A stretch of DNA of 64,000 nucleotides, taken from the NCBI RefSeq assembly GCF_019669925.1, contig NZ_AP019779.1, positions 1,007,001 through 1,071,000 of the forward strand. Reading direction: 5' to 3'. The translations under genes were made by a program, and so were the position numbers. The notes under the pieces are model-generated. The model made no database searches and was not told where the DNA came from. It was given only the letters and a program-made list of their open reading frames with translations. Shown in pieces: positions 40,144 through 49,488 of the stretch (position 1 is the first letter of the stretch; the number at the start of each line of letters is the position of its first letter). Origin of the DNA: Methanobrevibacter arboriphilus (GTDB lineage Archaea; Methanobacteriota; Methanobacteria; Methanobacteriales; Methanobacteriaceae).

Positions 40144-41052
40144 TTATTTTTTTCTATCTTTAACTTTAACAGCAACACCATTACCAGATTTTTCCATTTC
40201 TTTACCAGTTAAAACAGCCTTTCCAACACCAACAACTTCATCATCCCTAACAATTACAACTTCATCATTAGGAATAATATTATTATCTGCTTTTTCAATG
40301 CCTGGAGAAAATAAAGTGTTTGTTTTTAATTCAAAGTCGATTTCTATAATATTAATACCTAAATCATACAATAGTTCTCCTCCAGGAAGTCTTAAAGAAT
40401 AAAATCCAGTGTCCTTATTTAGAAGAGCTATTTGTTTACTTTCAGTGAAAATTCTCCTATGGTACATCCCCTTAGCTATAGTATTATCAGAAATAAAATT
40501 TTTCCCATCAACTCCAAATTGATAAATAGCTATTGAACGAAGCTCATTAATAAGCCTATCACGACCTTTAACTTTTTTATAATTTTTTAATTCAGTTCTT
40601 AAATTGTAAATCGAATCATTGGAAGTTGGTCTACCTTCTTTTGCAGTATAAATAACATCATCTAAATATTCAATACATACTTCTTCATAACCTCCAGAAA
40701 CATTAGCAATTACATTTTTATCCTTAACATAATCTTTAAGAAGCTCACCAGCTAATTTTTTCTCTTCAAAACTCCAATCTCCAGAAACTGTAACATCATA
40801 AGAATTTATAGGGAATGTATTTTCCATCTCACGAGGACAAATACCGAATGGAGATGTTAAAATAACTTCCTGATATCCTTTTGTAGCTCTTCTAAATTTT
40901 TGATGAGATTTAGAGTTTGAATAAGGTTTTTTCATACTACAAGGAAGAATGACAACTACCTCACCAATAGGATTCATTAATTCCATTCTTTCTCGCCATC
41001 TATAAACTTCTGGGCGATATAAAGATTCTTCACTAGAACATATCACTTTCAT
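40144..41052 (-). CDS. arcS: Archaeosine synthase ArcS, short core form
   Basis: ArcS converts preQ0 at position 15 of archaeal tRNA toward archaeosine. The signature PCX3KPYX2SX2H is present as PCSMKKPYSNSKSH near residues 37-50, and a C-terminal PUA-type RNA-binding domain covers about residues 225-300. Many ArcS proteins carry a degenerate TGT-like domain before the signature. At 302 residues this one lacks it and starts almost at the core domain. The missing part may be encoded elsewhere or dispensable. In some archaea a radical SAM partner completes the reaction; none is in this window. The ribosome binding site is weak. Confidence 0.85.
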   Translation of the reverse strand: MKVICSSEESLYRPEVYRWRERMELMNPIGEVVVILPCSMKKPYSNSKSHQKFRRATKGYQEVILTSPFGICPREMENTFPINSYDVTVSGDWSFEEKKLAGELLKDYVKDKNVIANVSGGYEEVCIEYLDDVIYTAKEGRPTSNDSIYNLRTELKNYKKVKGRDRLINELRSIAIYQFGVDGKNFISDNTIAKGMYHRRIFTESKQIALLNKDTGFYSLRLPGGELLYDLGINIIEIDFELKTNTLFSPGIEKADNNIIPNDEVVIVRDDEVVGVGKAVLTGKEMEKSGNGVAVKVKDRKK

Positions 41053-41099
41053 AATATTAATTCCATTAGCTTAATATTAAGTTTTTTGGGTAATTTTTG

Positions 41100-41185
41100 G
41101 TTATTTTTAATTAAATTTTTAATTAAATTTTTGATAAAGTTTTTGATAAAGTTTTTGAATAAATTTTTGACTAATTTTTAATTTT
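41100..41185. repeat. Degenerate 12-13 bp tandem repeat upstream of arcS
   Basis: Units such as AAATTTTTAATTA and AAAGTTTTTGATA repeat head to tail about six times immediately upstream of the arcS leader, another example of the spacer repeats common in this window. Confidence 0.55.
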
Positions 41186-41242
41186 TTGAGTTAGTTATAA
41201 TTAGAATTAAAAAATACTATATTTTGAAAAATATATTTTAAA

Positions 41243-43054
41243 TCAATCATAAGTATTAGGATCTGTTTCAATATCAACAATGACCGGTTCATCAACAGCA
41301 AATGCAGTTTCTATAGCCATTTTAAGTTCTTGAGAAGTGTTTGCTTTAAGACCAATACCTCCACAGCTCTCTGCAAATTCTGCAAAATCACAATTATGTA
41401 AATTAGTATTCCAATTAGGATAATCTTCATTTTCTTGCTCAGCCATTATCATTCCAAGCTCATGATTATTAAAAATAAATACTTTTATAGGTAATTTATA
41501 TTTAACAGCTGTTAAAAAATCACCCATAACCATTGCAAAACCACCATCTCCAGATATACATATAACCTCTTTTCCAGGGTTAATTATCTGACTAACAAGG
41601 GCTGCAGGGAGTCCGAATCCCATGGTAGCTAAATACCCAGACATGACAATTTTTTGAGTATTTTTCATTGGAAAGTTTCTTCCAACTCTCCAACCATTCT
41701 CTCCAACATCAATAGCTATTATAGCATCATCAGCAACATAATTAGACAACTCTTTCAATATAAATGGGAATTTAAGAGGAACTTTAGTAGGATCTTCTTC
41801 ATTTTCCAATATTTCATTCCATTGTTTCTTTAATTTAGCAATTTCATCTAAATATTCTTCTTTATTTGATTTTTTAACTTTTTTTAATATTTTTGGGACA
41901 ACTTCCCCACTATTACCCATAATATTTAAATCAATAGGATGTTTTTTACCAATTACAAGAGGATCAATATCAATTTGTATGGCTGGTCTATTTGGAAGAT
42001 TTGTATTATTTGAACATGAACAGCCAATTATTATAAGTAAATCAGAGCTATCAGTAAGTTTTCCAGCTGTTAAAGATCCAATTCCCCCATGGCCTCCAAC
42101 ATGAAGAAAATAATCATCATCAACAATTCCTTTACCTCTAAATGAAGTTACAATTGGTGCAGATATCTTTTGAGAAAGTTCTTTAATGTCTTCCTTATTT
42201 TCAAGAGCACCAGCACCTGCAACAATAACTGGACGTTTTGAATTATTTATCATACTAACTGCCTGATCAATTATATTTTCGGTGGCAGTGGCTGATATAG
42301 TAGCTATTTTACCTTCAATAGGAATAATATCATCATCACACTTTTCTTTTTGAATATCAACAGAAATTGAAAGATGAGAAACTCCTTTTTCTATTAATGC
42401 ATGACGAATAGCTAGAGTAGTTAAACGAGTGACCTCATCAGAATGATTTATAGTCTTATTAAAAACAGCAAAGGTTTCAAAAAATTCATGCTGATTGATT
42501 TCCTGAAATGCCTTTGTACCAATAAGTTTTCTTTGAACATGCCCAGTAATTACAAGTACAGGAGACTTATCAAGAGTTGCATCATAAAGTCCAGTAGCTA
42601 AGTTAGTTGCACCAGGGCCAGCGATTGTAAGACAAGCTGCAATGTTACCAGTTAATTTTCCATAAGCTGAAGCCATCATAGCAGCAGTCTGTTCATGACG
42701 AACTTGAAAATATTCAATATCTTTATTTTTACGAACTGACTCAACAACACCAAGAGAAGAAGTTCCAGGAATTCCAAAAACGTATTTAATTCCCCATGCT
42801 GCCATCTGTTCAATCATCAAATCTGGAGCCGTTTTAAATGAATCTTCATCAGTCATATCATTTTCAACAATTTTATTATTTTTATCAAAATCCACGTTCT
42901 TGTTTTTAATATCCTTTTCTTTTATTTCAATAAACATATCTTTACTAGCATTGCAAACAGGACATTTCCAAGATTGAGGAAGTTTTTCAAATGCTATATT
43001 TTCTTTTAATTCATCGAAAAAATAGTTACATACTTTACATCGATACTTAAACAT
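41243..43054 (-). CDS. Rubredoxin domain fused to a pyruvate-oxidase-like thiamine diphosphate enzyme
   Basis: Residues 1-44 form a rubredoxin-like iron site with Cys6, Cys9, Cys31 and Cys34 (CKVC and CPVC). After a linker of about 30 polar residues comes a complete three-domain ThDP enzyme: PYR domain with catalytic Glu121 (QVRHEQTAAMM), a central domain, and a PP domain with the ThDP motif GDGGFAMVMGDF ending in FNNHELG. The best-matching subfamily is pyruvate oxidase/acetolactate synthase-like. The rubredoxin suggests that electrons from 2-oxoacid decarboxylation are passed on through iron. Substrate and acceptor are unknown. GAAGGGA precedes the ATG, so the fused start is well supported. 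Confidence 0.85.
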   Translation of the reverse strand: MFKYRCKVCNYFFDELKENIAFEKLPQSWKCPVCNASKDMFIEIKEKDIKNKNVDFDKNNKIVENDMTDEDSFKTAPDLMIEQMAAWGIKYVFGIPGTSSLGVVESVRKNKDIEYFQVRHEQTAAMMASAYGKLTGNIAACLTIAGPGATNLATGLYDATLDKSPVLVITGHVQRKLIGTKAFQEINQHEFFETFAVFNKTINHSDEVTRLTTLAIRHALIEKGVSHLSISVDIQKEKCDDDIIPIEGKIATISATATENIIDQAVSMINNSKRPVIVAGAGALENKEDIKELSQKISAPIVTSFRGKGIVDDDYFLHVGGHGGIGSLTAGKLTDSSDLLIIIGCSCSNNTNLPNRPAIQIDIDPLVIGKKHPIDLNIMGNSGEVVPKILKKVKKSNKEEYLDEIAKLKKQWNEILENEEDPTKVPLKFPFILKELSNYVADDAIIAIDVGENGWRVGRNFPMKNTQKIVMSGYLATMGFGLPAALVSQIINPGKEVICISGDGGFAMVMGDFLTAVKYKLPIKVFIFNNHELGMIMAEQENEDYPNWNTNLHNCDFAEFAESCGGIGLKANTSQELKMAIETAFAVDEPVIVDIETDPNTYD

Positions 43055-43421
43055 CTTATCCCTTCTTTAAAAAGTATTTTCCCATCTATTAACCTATAAC
43101 TTTATAATAATATGTATTTTATTTTATTTAAATTCTTTTAAAATACAATTATTAAATAAGAAATATAAAATACTGTAAAAATAATAAAAATTATTATAAA
43201 AATAATGAAAATAATGTAAAAAAATTATAAAAATAGTGAAAATAATAAAAATAAGATAAAAAATATAGGATATAAAATATATAATATTTAAATCAAAAAT
43301 CTAAAAACAAAATAAAGTTAAAAATAAAGCAAAATAATTTAAAATAAAAAATTAAAATAATGAACTAAAATAAAATAATGAAAAATAAAATATATAAAAA
43401 TAAAAAAGAAGATAAGATATT
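43055..43421. other. Spacer between hypC and the ThDP gene, contains a long direct repeat
   Basis: A block at about 43256-43372 recurs at 44042-44160 on the other side of hypC (listed separately). The rest is A+T-rich with no gene recognised. Confidence 0.5.
43256..43372 (+). repeat. Direct repeat flanking hypC, left copy
   Basis: About 115 bases closely match 44042-44160: 41 identical bases at the start (through AATATTTAAATCAAA), a five-base difference, 25 further identical bases (around ACAAAATAAAGTT), then looser similarity. The copies are about 786 bases apart in the same orientation. Confidence 0.8.
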
Positions 43422-43685
43422 CTATTTATCTGTTAAGGCTTGAAGTTCCTTATCTTCTTCATCAAGAATTTCTAAAAGTTCATCCCACGCTTCTAAAGAT
43501 TCTTTAGCTGCTTGATCATCCAAAACTTCAATAGCATAACCTGCATGAACAAGAACATATTTTCCTTCTTCAATTTCATCAACAAGATCCAACTTTACTT
43601 GTTGTTTAACTCCACCAAAATCAACAAATCCTATTTTTTCTTCTTGATTAATCTCAACAATTTGTGCTGGTGCTGCAATACACAT
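43422..43685 (-). CDS. hypC: Hydrogenase maturation chaperone HypC
   Basis: HypC carries the Fe(CN)2CO group with HypD and hands it to [NiFe]-hydrogenase large subunits. The 87-residue protein has the essential N-terminal Cys2 (MCIAAPAQIVEI), the GGVKQQVKLDLV strand and YVLVHAGYAIEVLD, all typical. The AGAGGGA ribosome site fixes the start, which matters because the cysteine must be exposed after Met removal. No other hyp gene is near. Confidence 0.94.
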   Translation of the reverse strand: MCIAAPAQIVEINQEEKIGFVDFGGVKQQVKLDLVDEIEEGKYVLVHAGYAIEVLDDQAAKESLEAWDELLEILDEEDKELQALTDK

Positions 43686-44246
43686 AGTATCCCTCTCTTT
43701 TAATGATTAAATAATAACATGCAAAAACTTAAAAATAAATATTCATAAATTAAAGTAACTTAATAAAAAATACTTAGTAGATAATACTTAGTCTTAGTAA
43801 ATAATACTTAGTAACATATTACAAGTATAGTATTAGAAATAAGAATTATAAATATTTTAATAAAAATTTGAATTTCAAGTTATATAAAATTATGTAATTT
43901 ACTATAAATAAATTATTATTAATAAAATATAAAAAAATAATTATATAAAAAAGACTTATATTATTAAAATTATATTTATTTATAAAAAAATTAGTTACAA
44001 AAACTCATAAATAGCATATAAATTACTTTATATAATTCTTTATAAAAAATATAGGATATAAAATATATAATATTTAAATCAAAGGTATAAAAACAAAATA
44101 AAGTTAAAAATAATTTAAAATAATTTAAAATAAAAAAAATTAGAATAATAAACTAAAATAAAAAACTAAAATAATAAAATAAAATAATAAAATAAAGTAA
44201 TAAACTAAAAATAATAAACCAAAAAACAATATAAGAGCTGAATATA
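43686..44246. other. Divergent spacer upstream of hypC and the disulfide oxidoreductase gene
   Basis: This 561-base region must contain promoters for both divergent genes. It ends with the right copy of the direct repeat (44042-44160) and short A/T runs such as AACTAAAATAAT. No ORF or RNA is supported. Confidence 0.45.
44042..44160 (+). repeat. Direct repeat flanking hypC, right copy
   Basis: Matches 43256-43372 in direct orientation (see that entry). It lies 87 bases before the start of the disulfide oxidoreductase gene, so it may overlap that gene's promoter. Confidence 0.8.
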
Positions 44247-45680
44247 ATGAAAAATATTATAATCGGAGCGGGACCTGCAGGAAGACTAGCAGGATTAGAA
44301 TTAGGAAGATTAGGTGAAGAAGTTATTCTTATTGAAAAGGAAAAATTAGGAGGAACATGTTTAAATGAAGGATGCATGGTTGTTTGTGCATTAACAGATA
44401 TAGCTAGATTTTTAAACGATGCATCCCATTATAAAAGTTTAAATTTAATGAAAGGAGATATTGAGTTCTCATATGAAGAAATTGTAAAAAAAATTAAGAA
44501 AACTCAAGAGATAATCCATAAAATTGATCATGCTGAAAACACTTCAAACAATAACAAAATCATATATGGAGAAGCTAAAATTAATGATAATGAAGTTAAA
44601 GTAAATGGAGAGAGTTTTAATTATAAAAATTTACTAATTGCAACTGGTGCAAATCCTCATACTCCTAATATTAAAGGGGTTGAATATAGTATTAATAATA
44701 AGGATATACTTAAACTCAAAAAAGTTCCTGAAAAATTAAATATTATAGGTGGAAGCATAATAGCTGCTGAAATTTCAAATATTTATTCTTCATTGGGAAG
44801 TGAAGTTAATGTAATAGCTCGATCTGAATTTTTAAAAGAATTAGATCCAGAAATAAAAGAATATATAGTTAAAAAATTACTTAAAAATGTTAAAATTCAT
44901 GAAAAAACAGAACCTCTAGAAATTCAAAAAAATAAAACTATTGTAAAAAATAAAGATGAAAAAGTAATAGAAATGGAAGGTTTGACATTTTCAGCTACTG
45001 GAAGATCCCCAAATTCAAAAATATTGGAAAATATTCTAGAACCAAATCAATTTGACAAAAAAGGAGCGATAAAAGTTAATGAAATGATGCAAACCAATGT
45101 AAAAAATATTTATGCAGCAGGGGATGTTATCGGAGGACTTAATTTAACACCAGTAGCTAGAATGCAGGGAATTTTAGCAGCCAGAAATATGGCTGGTTAT
45201 TTTAACAAAATAGAATATAAATGTATTCCCCAATCTATACGTTTAGAAATGGATGTTAGTTTTGTAAAAAACATAGAACATAAAAACAGTGCAATCAACA
45301 CAAAAAATAATACTGATAATATTGATAATATTAATTATAATAATACTAACAATATTAATAACGATAAAAATGATATTAATAATAGTACGGATAATGTTAA
45401 TGTTAATAACAATGAAAAACTCAATGAGGTTTCAGTTCCAGGTTCAGCGGGCCCTAGAGCATTTTGGAAAGTTTTAACAAACGAAACTGGAATGACAAAA
45501 GCTTCTTTTAATTCAAAAGAATTATTAGAATCAATTACTGCAATTTCTCCCTCATCTGTAAATGATATAGCATATTTATCCTATTTAATGAGAATAAATG
45601 AAAACATAGAAAATTTTGATGAATTTATTGAAATACATCCTTCGACTGATGTATTTTTCCAAATCATGAAATATATGTAA
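44247..45680 (+). CDS. Pyridine nucleotide-disulfide oxidoreductase (dihydrolipoamide dehydrogenase-like)
   Basis: This FAD-dependent enzyme has GAGPAG at residues 7-12, a redox-active pair Cys38/Cys43 in GGTCLNEGC, a second nucleotide-binding fold (IIGGSIIAAEISNIYSSLGSEV) and an FAD-binding IYAAGDVIGG. The block after the second Cys usually reads IPSK. Here it is MVVC, adding a third cysteine at 47. An Asn/Asp-rich insert of about 45 residues (345-393), encoded by 9-bp-like repeats, interrupts the C-terminal domain, which still ends with an IHPS motif like the dimer-interface His-Pro. The electron acceptor is not known. It is followed after 65 bases by an FmdE-like gene. Confidence 0.82.
   Translation: MKNIIIGAGPAGRLAGLELGRLGEEVILIEKEKLGGTCLNEGCMVVCALTDIARFLNDASHYKSLNLMKGDIEFSYEEIVKKIKKTQEIIHKIDHAENTSNNNKIIYGEAKINDNEVKVNGESFNYKNLLIATGANPHTPNIKGVEYSINNKDILKLKKVPEKLNIIGGSIIAAEISNIYSSLGSEVNVIARSEFLKELDPEIKEYIVKKLLKNVKIHEKTEPLEIQKNKTIVKNKDEKVIEMEGLTFSATGRSPNSKILENILEPNQFDKKGAIKVNEMMQTNVKNIYAAGDVIGGLNLTPVARMQGILAARNMAGYFNKIEYKCIPQSIRLEMDVSFVKNIEHKNSAINTKNNTDNIDNINYNNTNNINNDKNDINNSTDNVNVNNNEKLNEVSVPGSAGPRAFWKVLTNETGMTKASFNSKELLESITAISPSSVNDIAYLSYLMRINENIENFDEFIEIHPSTDVFFQIMKYM
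45291..45420 (+). repeat. In-frame AAT/GAT-rich simple repeat in the disulfide oxidoreductase gene
   Basis: Short units such as AATATTGAT and AATATTAAT repeat irregularly and encode Asn-Ile-Asp/Asn triplets. The resulting loop is probably disordered. Confidence 0.6.
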
Positions 45681-45745
45681 ATATTTTTCAAATTATGGAA
45701 TATTATATAAATTATAAAAGATTTTAGAATAAAAGAGATGTTATA

Positions 45746-46345
45746 ATGATAAAAAAATTTGAAGATGTTACAGATTTTCATGGACATATATGTCCGGGGT
45801 CAGCTATTGGATATAAAGCTGCAAAAATAGCTGCTGAAAAGTTGAATATTGGTTTATCCAAAGATGAAGAAATATTAGCTATTGTCGAAAATGATAGTTG
45901 TGCTGTAGACTCAATTCAAGTAGTTTTAAGTTGTACCTTTGGTAAGGGAAATTTAATATTTAAAGATTATGGTAAAGGAGTTTACACTATAATTGATAGA
46001 AAAACAAATAAATCTATTAGATTATCAATGAAAAAATCATTTAATCCAATGAAACTAAATCCCAAATTTACAGAATTAAAAGAAAAGGAAAGAAATCAAA
46101 ATATAACAAATGAAGAAAAGAATTTACTCCAAAAATTGACATCTGAAATATGTGATTATATAATAAATATGCCTGATGAAGATATATTTTCTATAGAGGA
46201 AGTTGAGATAGATATTCCTGAAAAAGCTAATATTTATGAAACATTAGCCTGTGATGAATGTGGAGAGATGACTAGTAGACATAGAATAAAAGATTATGAT
46301 AAAAAAAATTTATGTATCCCTTGTTATAAAAATTTAAAAAGATAG
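45746..46345 (+). CDS. FmdE family protein with C-terminal zinc ribbon
   Basis: The 199-residue protein resembles subunit E of molybdenum formylmethanofuran dehydrogenase. The N-terminal FmdE domain shows DFHGHICPGSAIGYKAA and IVENDSCAVDSIQ, and the C-terminus (about residues 168-199) has a four-Cys zinc ribbon CDECGEM...LCIPCY. FmdE-like proteins occur widely outside the enzyme complex and their role is unsettled; metal or cofactor binding is likely. It probably shares an operon with the disulfide oxidoreductase. GAGATG lies before the ATG. Confidence 0.85.
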   Translation: MIKKFEDVTDFHGHICPGSAIGYKAAKIAAEKLNIGLSKDEEILAIVENDSCAVDSIQVVLSCTFGKGNLIFKDYGKGVYTIIDRKTNKSIRLSMKKSFNPMKLNPKFTELKEKERNQNITNEEKNLLQKLTSEICDYIINMPDEDIFSIEEVEIDIPEKANIYETLACDECGEMTSRHRIKDYDKKNLCIPCYKNLKR

Positions 46346-46500
46346 GAAAAATTAAGAAATTATTAAAAAATTATTTTAAAGGATTATTTAAAAGTTTATT
46401 TATAAAAATTATTTATAATCACTCTTATTCAATTTATTTTATTCATTATCAGTTCTTTTATTATTTTTTTTTTGTTAGTTCTTTTTTAATTCATTTATTA

Positions 46501-47607
46501 TTATTTATTAGCTTCATTAATAACTATTTCGGCTATTTTTTCACCAGATGAAAGTACTTCCTTACTATATTTTTTTGATTTAGACTTAATTTCATCTAAA
46601 TCAAGCAAGGCTTCTTCGATTTTATTATTTAAATTATCAACATCAGCTTCAATTACAGCTCCAGGGAAAATCCCTGCCATATTATGGTATCTTCCATATT
46701 TAACCCTTGTTAAAGCTATTGCAGGAAGTTCACAAGCCATAGCTTCTTGAATCATGACACCATCATCTGTTAAAACAGCCAAATCAATTAACTCATAAAG
46801 ATCTCTTATCCAATTAATATAACCTAAATTAATAACCTTTTTATTGTTGATTAAATCTAAATAATCTTCTTTTAAAGGAATTCCAACTAATAATAAATTA
46901 TATCTTTCAGATAAATCAGATAATTCTAAATTACTTGCATTAGCTACTGCTTTAGCCATCATTTCAAATAAAGAAGATCCAGAAGAAAATAGTATACTAG
47001 GCTTATTTTCATCAAAAAGATCTTCTAATTTCAGATTTTTTCCTTCAATAGATTTTCTTATAGATTTTTTTATTTCATCTAATGCTTTATCCTTATCTCC
47101 CTTTGTTAAACCAGGGGTTAATGGAAAAAATGATTTAAATACATTTTCAGGAATATTATTTGACCTAAATAATTGGGCTTCAGGAAGAACTATACAAGTA
47201 TTTAATTTTGTACAAACTTTCGTATCAGTTGGAGTATCAATAATACCAACTGCAGGAATATTAGCTAATTTAGCTGCTATACATCCCACAACAGCTCCTC
47301 CACCAATAATACCTACCACTACATCGACTTTAAGTTTTTTTATTAAATTTCTTGTTTCAAAAGCTGCTTTTATTGTTCTAAAACCCGCCTTAGTTGTAGC
47401 CATCTTTGTAGCAGCATGACCTCCAGCCTGTGGAACACTAACTTTATGCCAAGTATAACCATTATTTTTAAAAAGTAAACCTGGAGCATTTTTATCAAGT
47501 GCAAGTTCACATTGAATACCTTTTTTTTCTAAAGAACGAGCGATATTTAATGCATTAACTGCATCCCCTCCCATTCCTCTACCAGTTATAACCAATAAAG
47601 CTTTCAT
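46501..47607 (-). CDS. MurG-like family 28 glycosyltransferase
   Basis: The product (368 residues from ATG 47607, MKALLVITGRGMGGDA) has two Rossmann-like halves: an N-terminal acceptor half with GRGMGGDAVNALNIA and VVVGIIGGGAVVG, and a C-terminal nucleotide-sugar half with ILFSSGSSLFEMM and DDGVMIQEAMACELPAIAL. MurG-like enzymes are part of pseudomurein or surface polysaccharide assembly in Methanobacteriales, and the MraY-like gene about 900 bases upstream supports that. GAGTGA fits the ATG at 47607. A GTG at 47619 is an alternative. The donor sugar is unknown. Confidence 0.75.
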   Translation of the reverse strand: MKALLVITGRGMGGDAVNALNIARSLEKKGIQCELALDKNAPGLLFKNNGYTWHKVSVPQAGGHAATKMATTKAGFRTIKAAFETRNLIKKLKVDVVVGIIGGGAVVGCIAAKLANIPAVGIIDTPTDTKVCTKLNTCIVLPEAQLFRSNNIPENVFKSFFPLTPGLTKGDKDKALDEIKKSIRKSIEGKNLKLEDLFDENKPSILFSSGSSLFEMMAKAVANASNLELSDLSERYNLLLVGIPLKEDYLDLINNKKVINLGYINWIRDLYELIDLAVLTDDGVMIQEAMACELPAIALTRVKYGRYHNMAGIFPGAVIEADVDNLNNKIEEALLDLDEIKSKSKKYSKEVLSSGEKIAEIVINEANK

Positions 47608-47729
47608 AGTATCATTCACTCAAAATATTAAAAACTAAAAAATTAAACTATTAAATCATTAAACTAACATAAATTTAATTAGGCAGTATATTCCAATTAA
47701 TTTTCTTTTTATTAAATAAGAAGTATTTA

Positions 47730-48278
47730 TTATCTAATCCAATTTACAACATTTTCATTTCTATTTGGATTTCCTTGTTTTTCTGCATTTTTATATCCTA
47801 AAGTAACACCATACAATGGAACATATCCATTAGGAATTTTAAGTTTAGTTGAACTTTCTGGGTCTTGGAAATATGCTTTAATTAAACCTATCCAGCAAGA
47901 TCCAATATCTAATCCTTCAGCTGCAAGAAGAATATTTTCAATAGCTGCACTACAATCTGCCTTAATATCACTAGCAGATTCGTTTCCTGAGATTATGATA
48001 ACTGTGGGAGCATTATGAAGTATATTTTTTCCGCTATTAGCTATTGATTCTAAAAACTTGTCACCAGACGAAGCCATATTCTTAATCCCAATATCATTCA
48101 TCTCTTTAAGGAGTTTCTGATCTTGAATAACTGTAAAATGCCAAGGTTCTTCACCTCTTGCAGTAGGAGCCATAAGTCCTGCATTAATTATTTTTTCAAT
48201 TTCTTCATCTTTTAATTGCTCTTTTTTATAAGATCTTACACTTCTACGACCATTAATTACATCAAAAACATCCTTCAT
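47730..48278 (-). CDS. Nitroreductase family flavoprotein
   Basis: This FMN-dependent oxidoreductase family member has RRSVRSYKKEQL at the start, the MAPTARGEEPWHFTV block that binds FMN, and a GSCWIG motif near residue 135. I start it at ATG 48278 (MKDVFDVINGRRS, 182 residues), seven bases after AAGGTGA. A longer reading from 48293 overlaps that site. The natural substrate is not predictable. It sits between two probable cell-envelope genes but need not be related to them. Confidence 0.85.
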   Translation of the reverse strand: MKDVFDVINGRRSVRSYKKEQLKDEEIEKIINAGLMAPTARGEEPWHFTVIQDQKLLKEMNDIGIKNMASSGDKFLESIANSGKNILHNAPTVIIISGNESASDIKADCSAAIENILLAAEGLDIGSCWIGLIKAYFQDPESSTKLKIPNGYVPLYGVTLGYKNAEKQGNPNRNENVVNWIR

Positions 48279-48525
48279 GAAATTCACCTTCATATGAATA
48301 ATAAATATAAATATTTAGTTAATAGCTAACGATAGGTTATTATAAAATAATTTTTCTTAATTTTTATATGATTTTTTACTATATATGGAAATATATTGTA
48401 TAGAACCTTTTAAAATCATTTTATTTTAAAATCATTTTTATATATGATGTTTATAAATAAAAACTAATAAATTTATTGATACAATATAGAATATTGATAA
48501 AAATATTAAAAATATGTTTTTAAGG

Positions 48526-49488
48526 TTATTTTCTTTCTAAATCACTAGGAGAATAGTATTTATTATAGCTATCAAGAGTTTTATGGGCAGATGGATTGTA
48601 AAAAAGTCTTCTAAATCCTAGCATTATGAAAAAAGGATTTTTGATGTTATATTGTTTTTTACCTAAAATTAACCTTCTTAAAGAATCTCCCAATCCTCCT
48701 CCAGTTAAAACATCCATAAAATAATCTCCAAAAGTTGGATTTTTAATATTCAACTTTCTTGCAAAGAATTTCTTTAGATTATTTTTCCTGATTAATGCAA
48801 TTAAGATTGTAGTAGCAATAAATAATATAAGAGTCCATATAAAGCCTCCTAACATATAAAAACATATTCCAAGAGCTACAGCAAAAGAATGATTTCCAAC
48901 TTCTCCTAACATTATTTTTCCAGCGAAATCTAATGGTGAGTAACCAATACATACAACAAGTAATAGTAATGGAGCATAAAAAGCATAATATCCTGGTATT
49001 GAAACTATTGAACCAATATCTAATAGCACCATGGCTAAAATTGTAAATATGCTCATTATAATTACAACAATAGAAGTAGAACCTGGTTGCATATCTGAAA
49101 TATTAATTGGTTGAACCATCAATGCGATTAAAATAGATGAAAATCCTACAAGAGGAAAACCAACAATCATAACAGCCAACATCCCAATGCCTCGAGATAA
49201 TTGTCCCCATTCTATGTTAAAATTTCCTATTTTCCTTCTTCCGATTAAATCATCTAGAAAAGCGAATATACCTATTATAAGAATTAAATTATTGAATCCA
49301 GAAGGAAAATAAAAGCTAAGTATTATAAATGGTACTATTCCTAAAGCACGAGGAGTTCCTCCGCGAACATTATTCACATAAAGATTTCCCAAATAACCTC
49401 TCTTACCTACAAATCTAAAAACAATTGTTAAAACAAAAGTTAAGATTAAAGACAGTAAAAATGGTATTAAAATATATTGATAATTCAT
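48526..49488 (-). CDS. MraY-like membrane glycosyltransferase (family 4)
   Basis: The 320-residue protein has about eight to nine hydrophobic segments and the family's acidic loops: FLDDLIGRRKIGNF near residue 80 and LGEVGNHSFAVALG near residue 201, in the place of the MraY magnesium-binding Asp loops. Such enzymes attach a phospho-sugar (peptide) precursor to a polyprenyl phosphate. In a pseudomurein-walled methanogen it is a candidate for that step. The terminal loop is GGGLGDSLRRLIL. AAGGATT precedes the ATG. Confidence 0.82.
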   Translation of the reverse strand: MNYQYILIPFLLSLILTFVLTIVFRFVGKRGYLGNLYVNNVRGGTPRALGIVPFIILSFYFPSGFNNLILIIGIFAFLDDLIGRRKIGNFNIEWGQLSRGIGMLAVMIVGFPLVGFSSILIALMVQPINISDMQPGSTSIVVIIMSIFTILAMVLLDIGSIVSIPGYYAFYAPLLLLVVCIGYSPLDFAGKIMLGEVGNHSFAVALGICFYMLGGFIWTLILFIATTILIALIRKNNLKKFFARKLNIKNPTFGDYFMDVLTGGGLGDSLRRLILGKKQYNIKNPFFIMLGFRRLFYNPSAHKTLDSYNKYYSPSDLERK

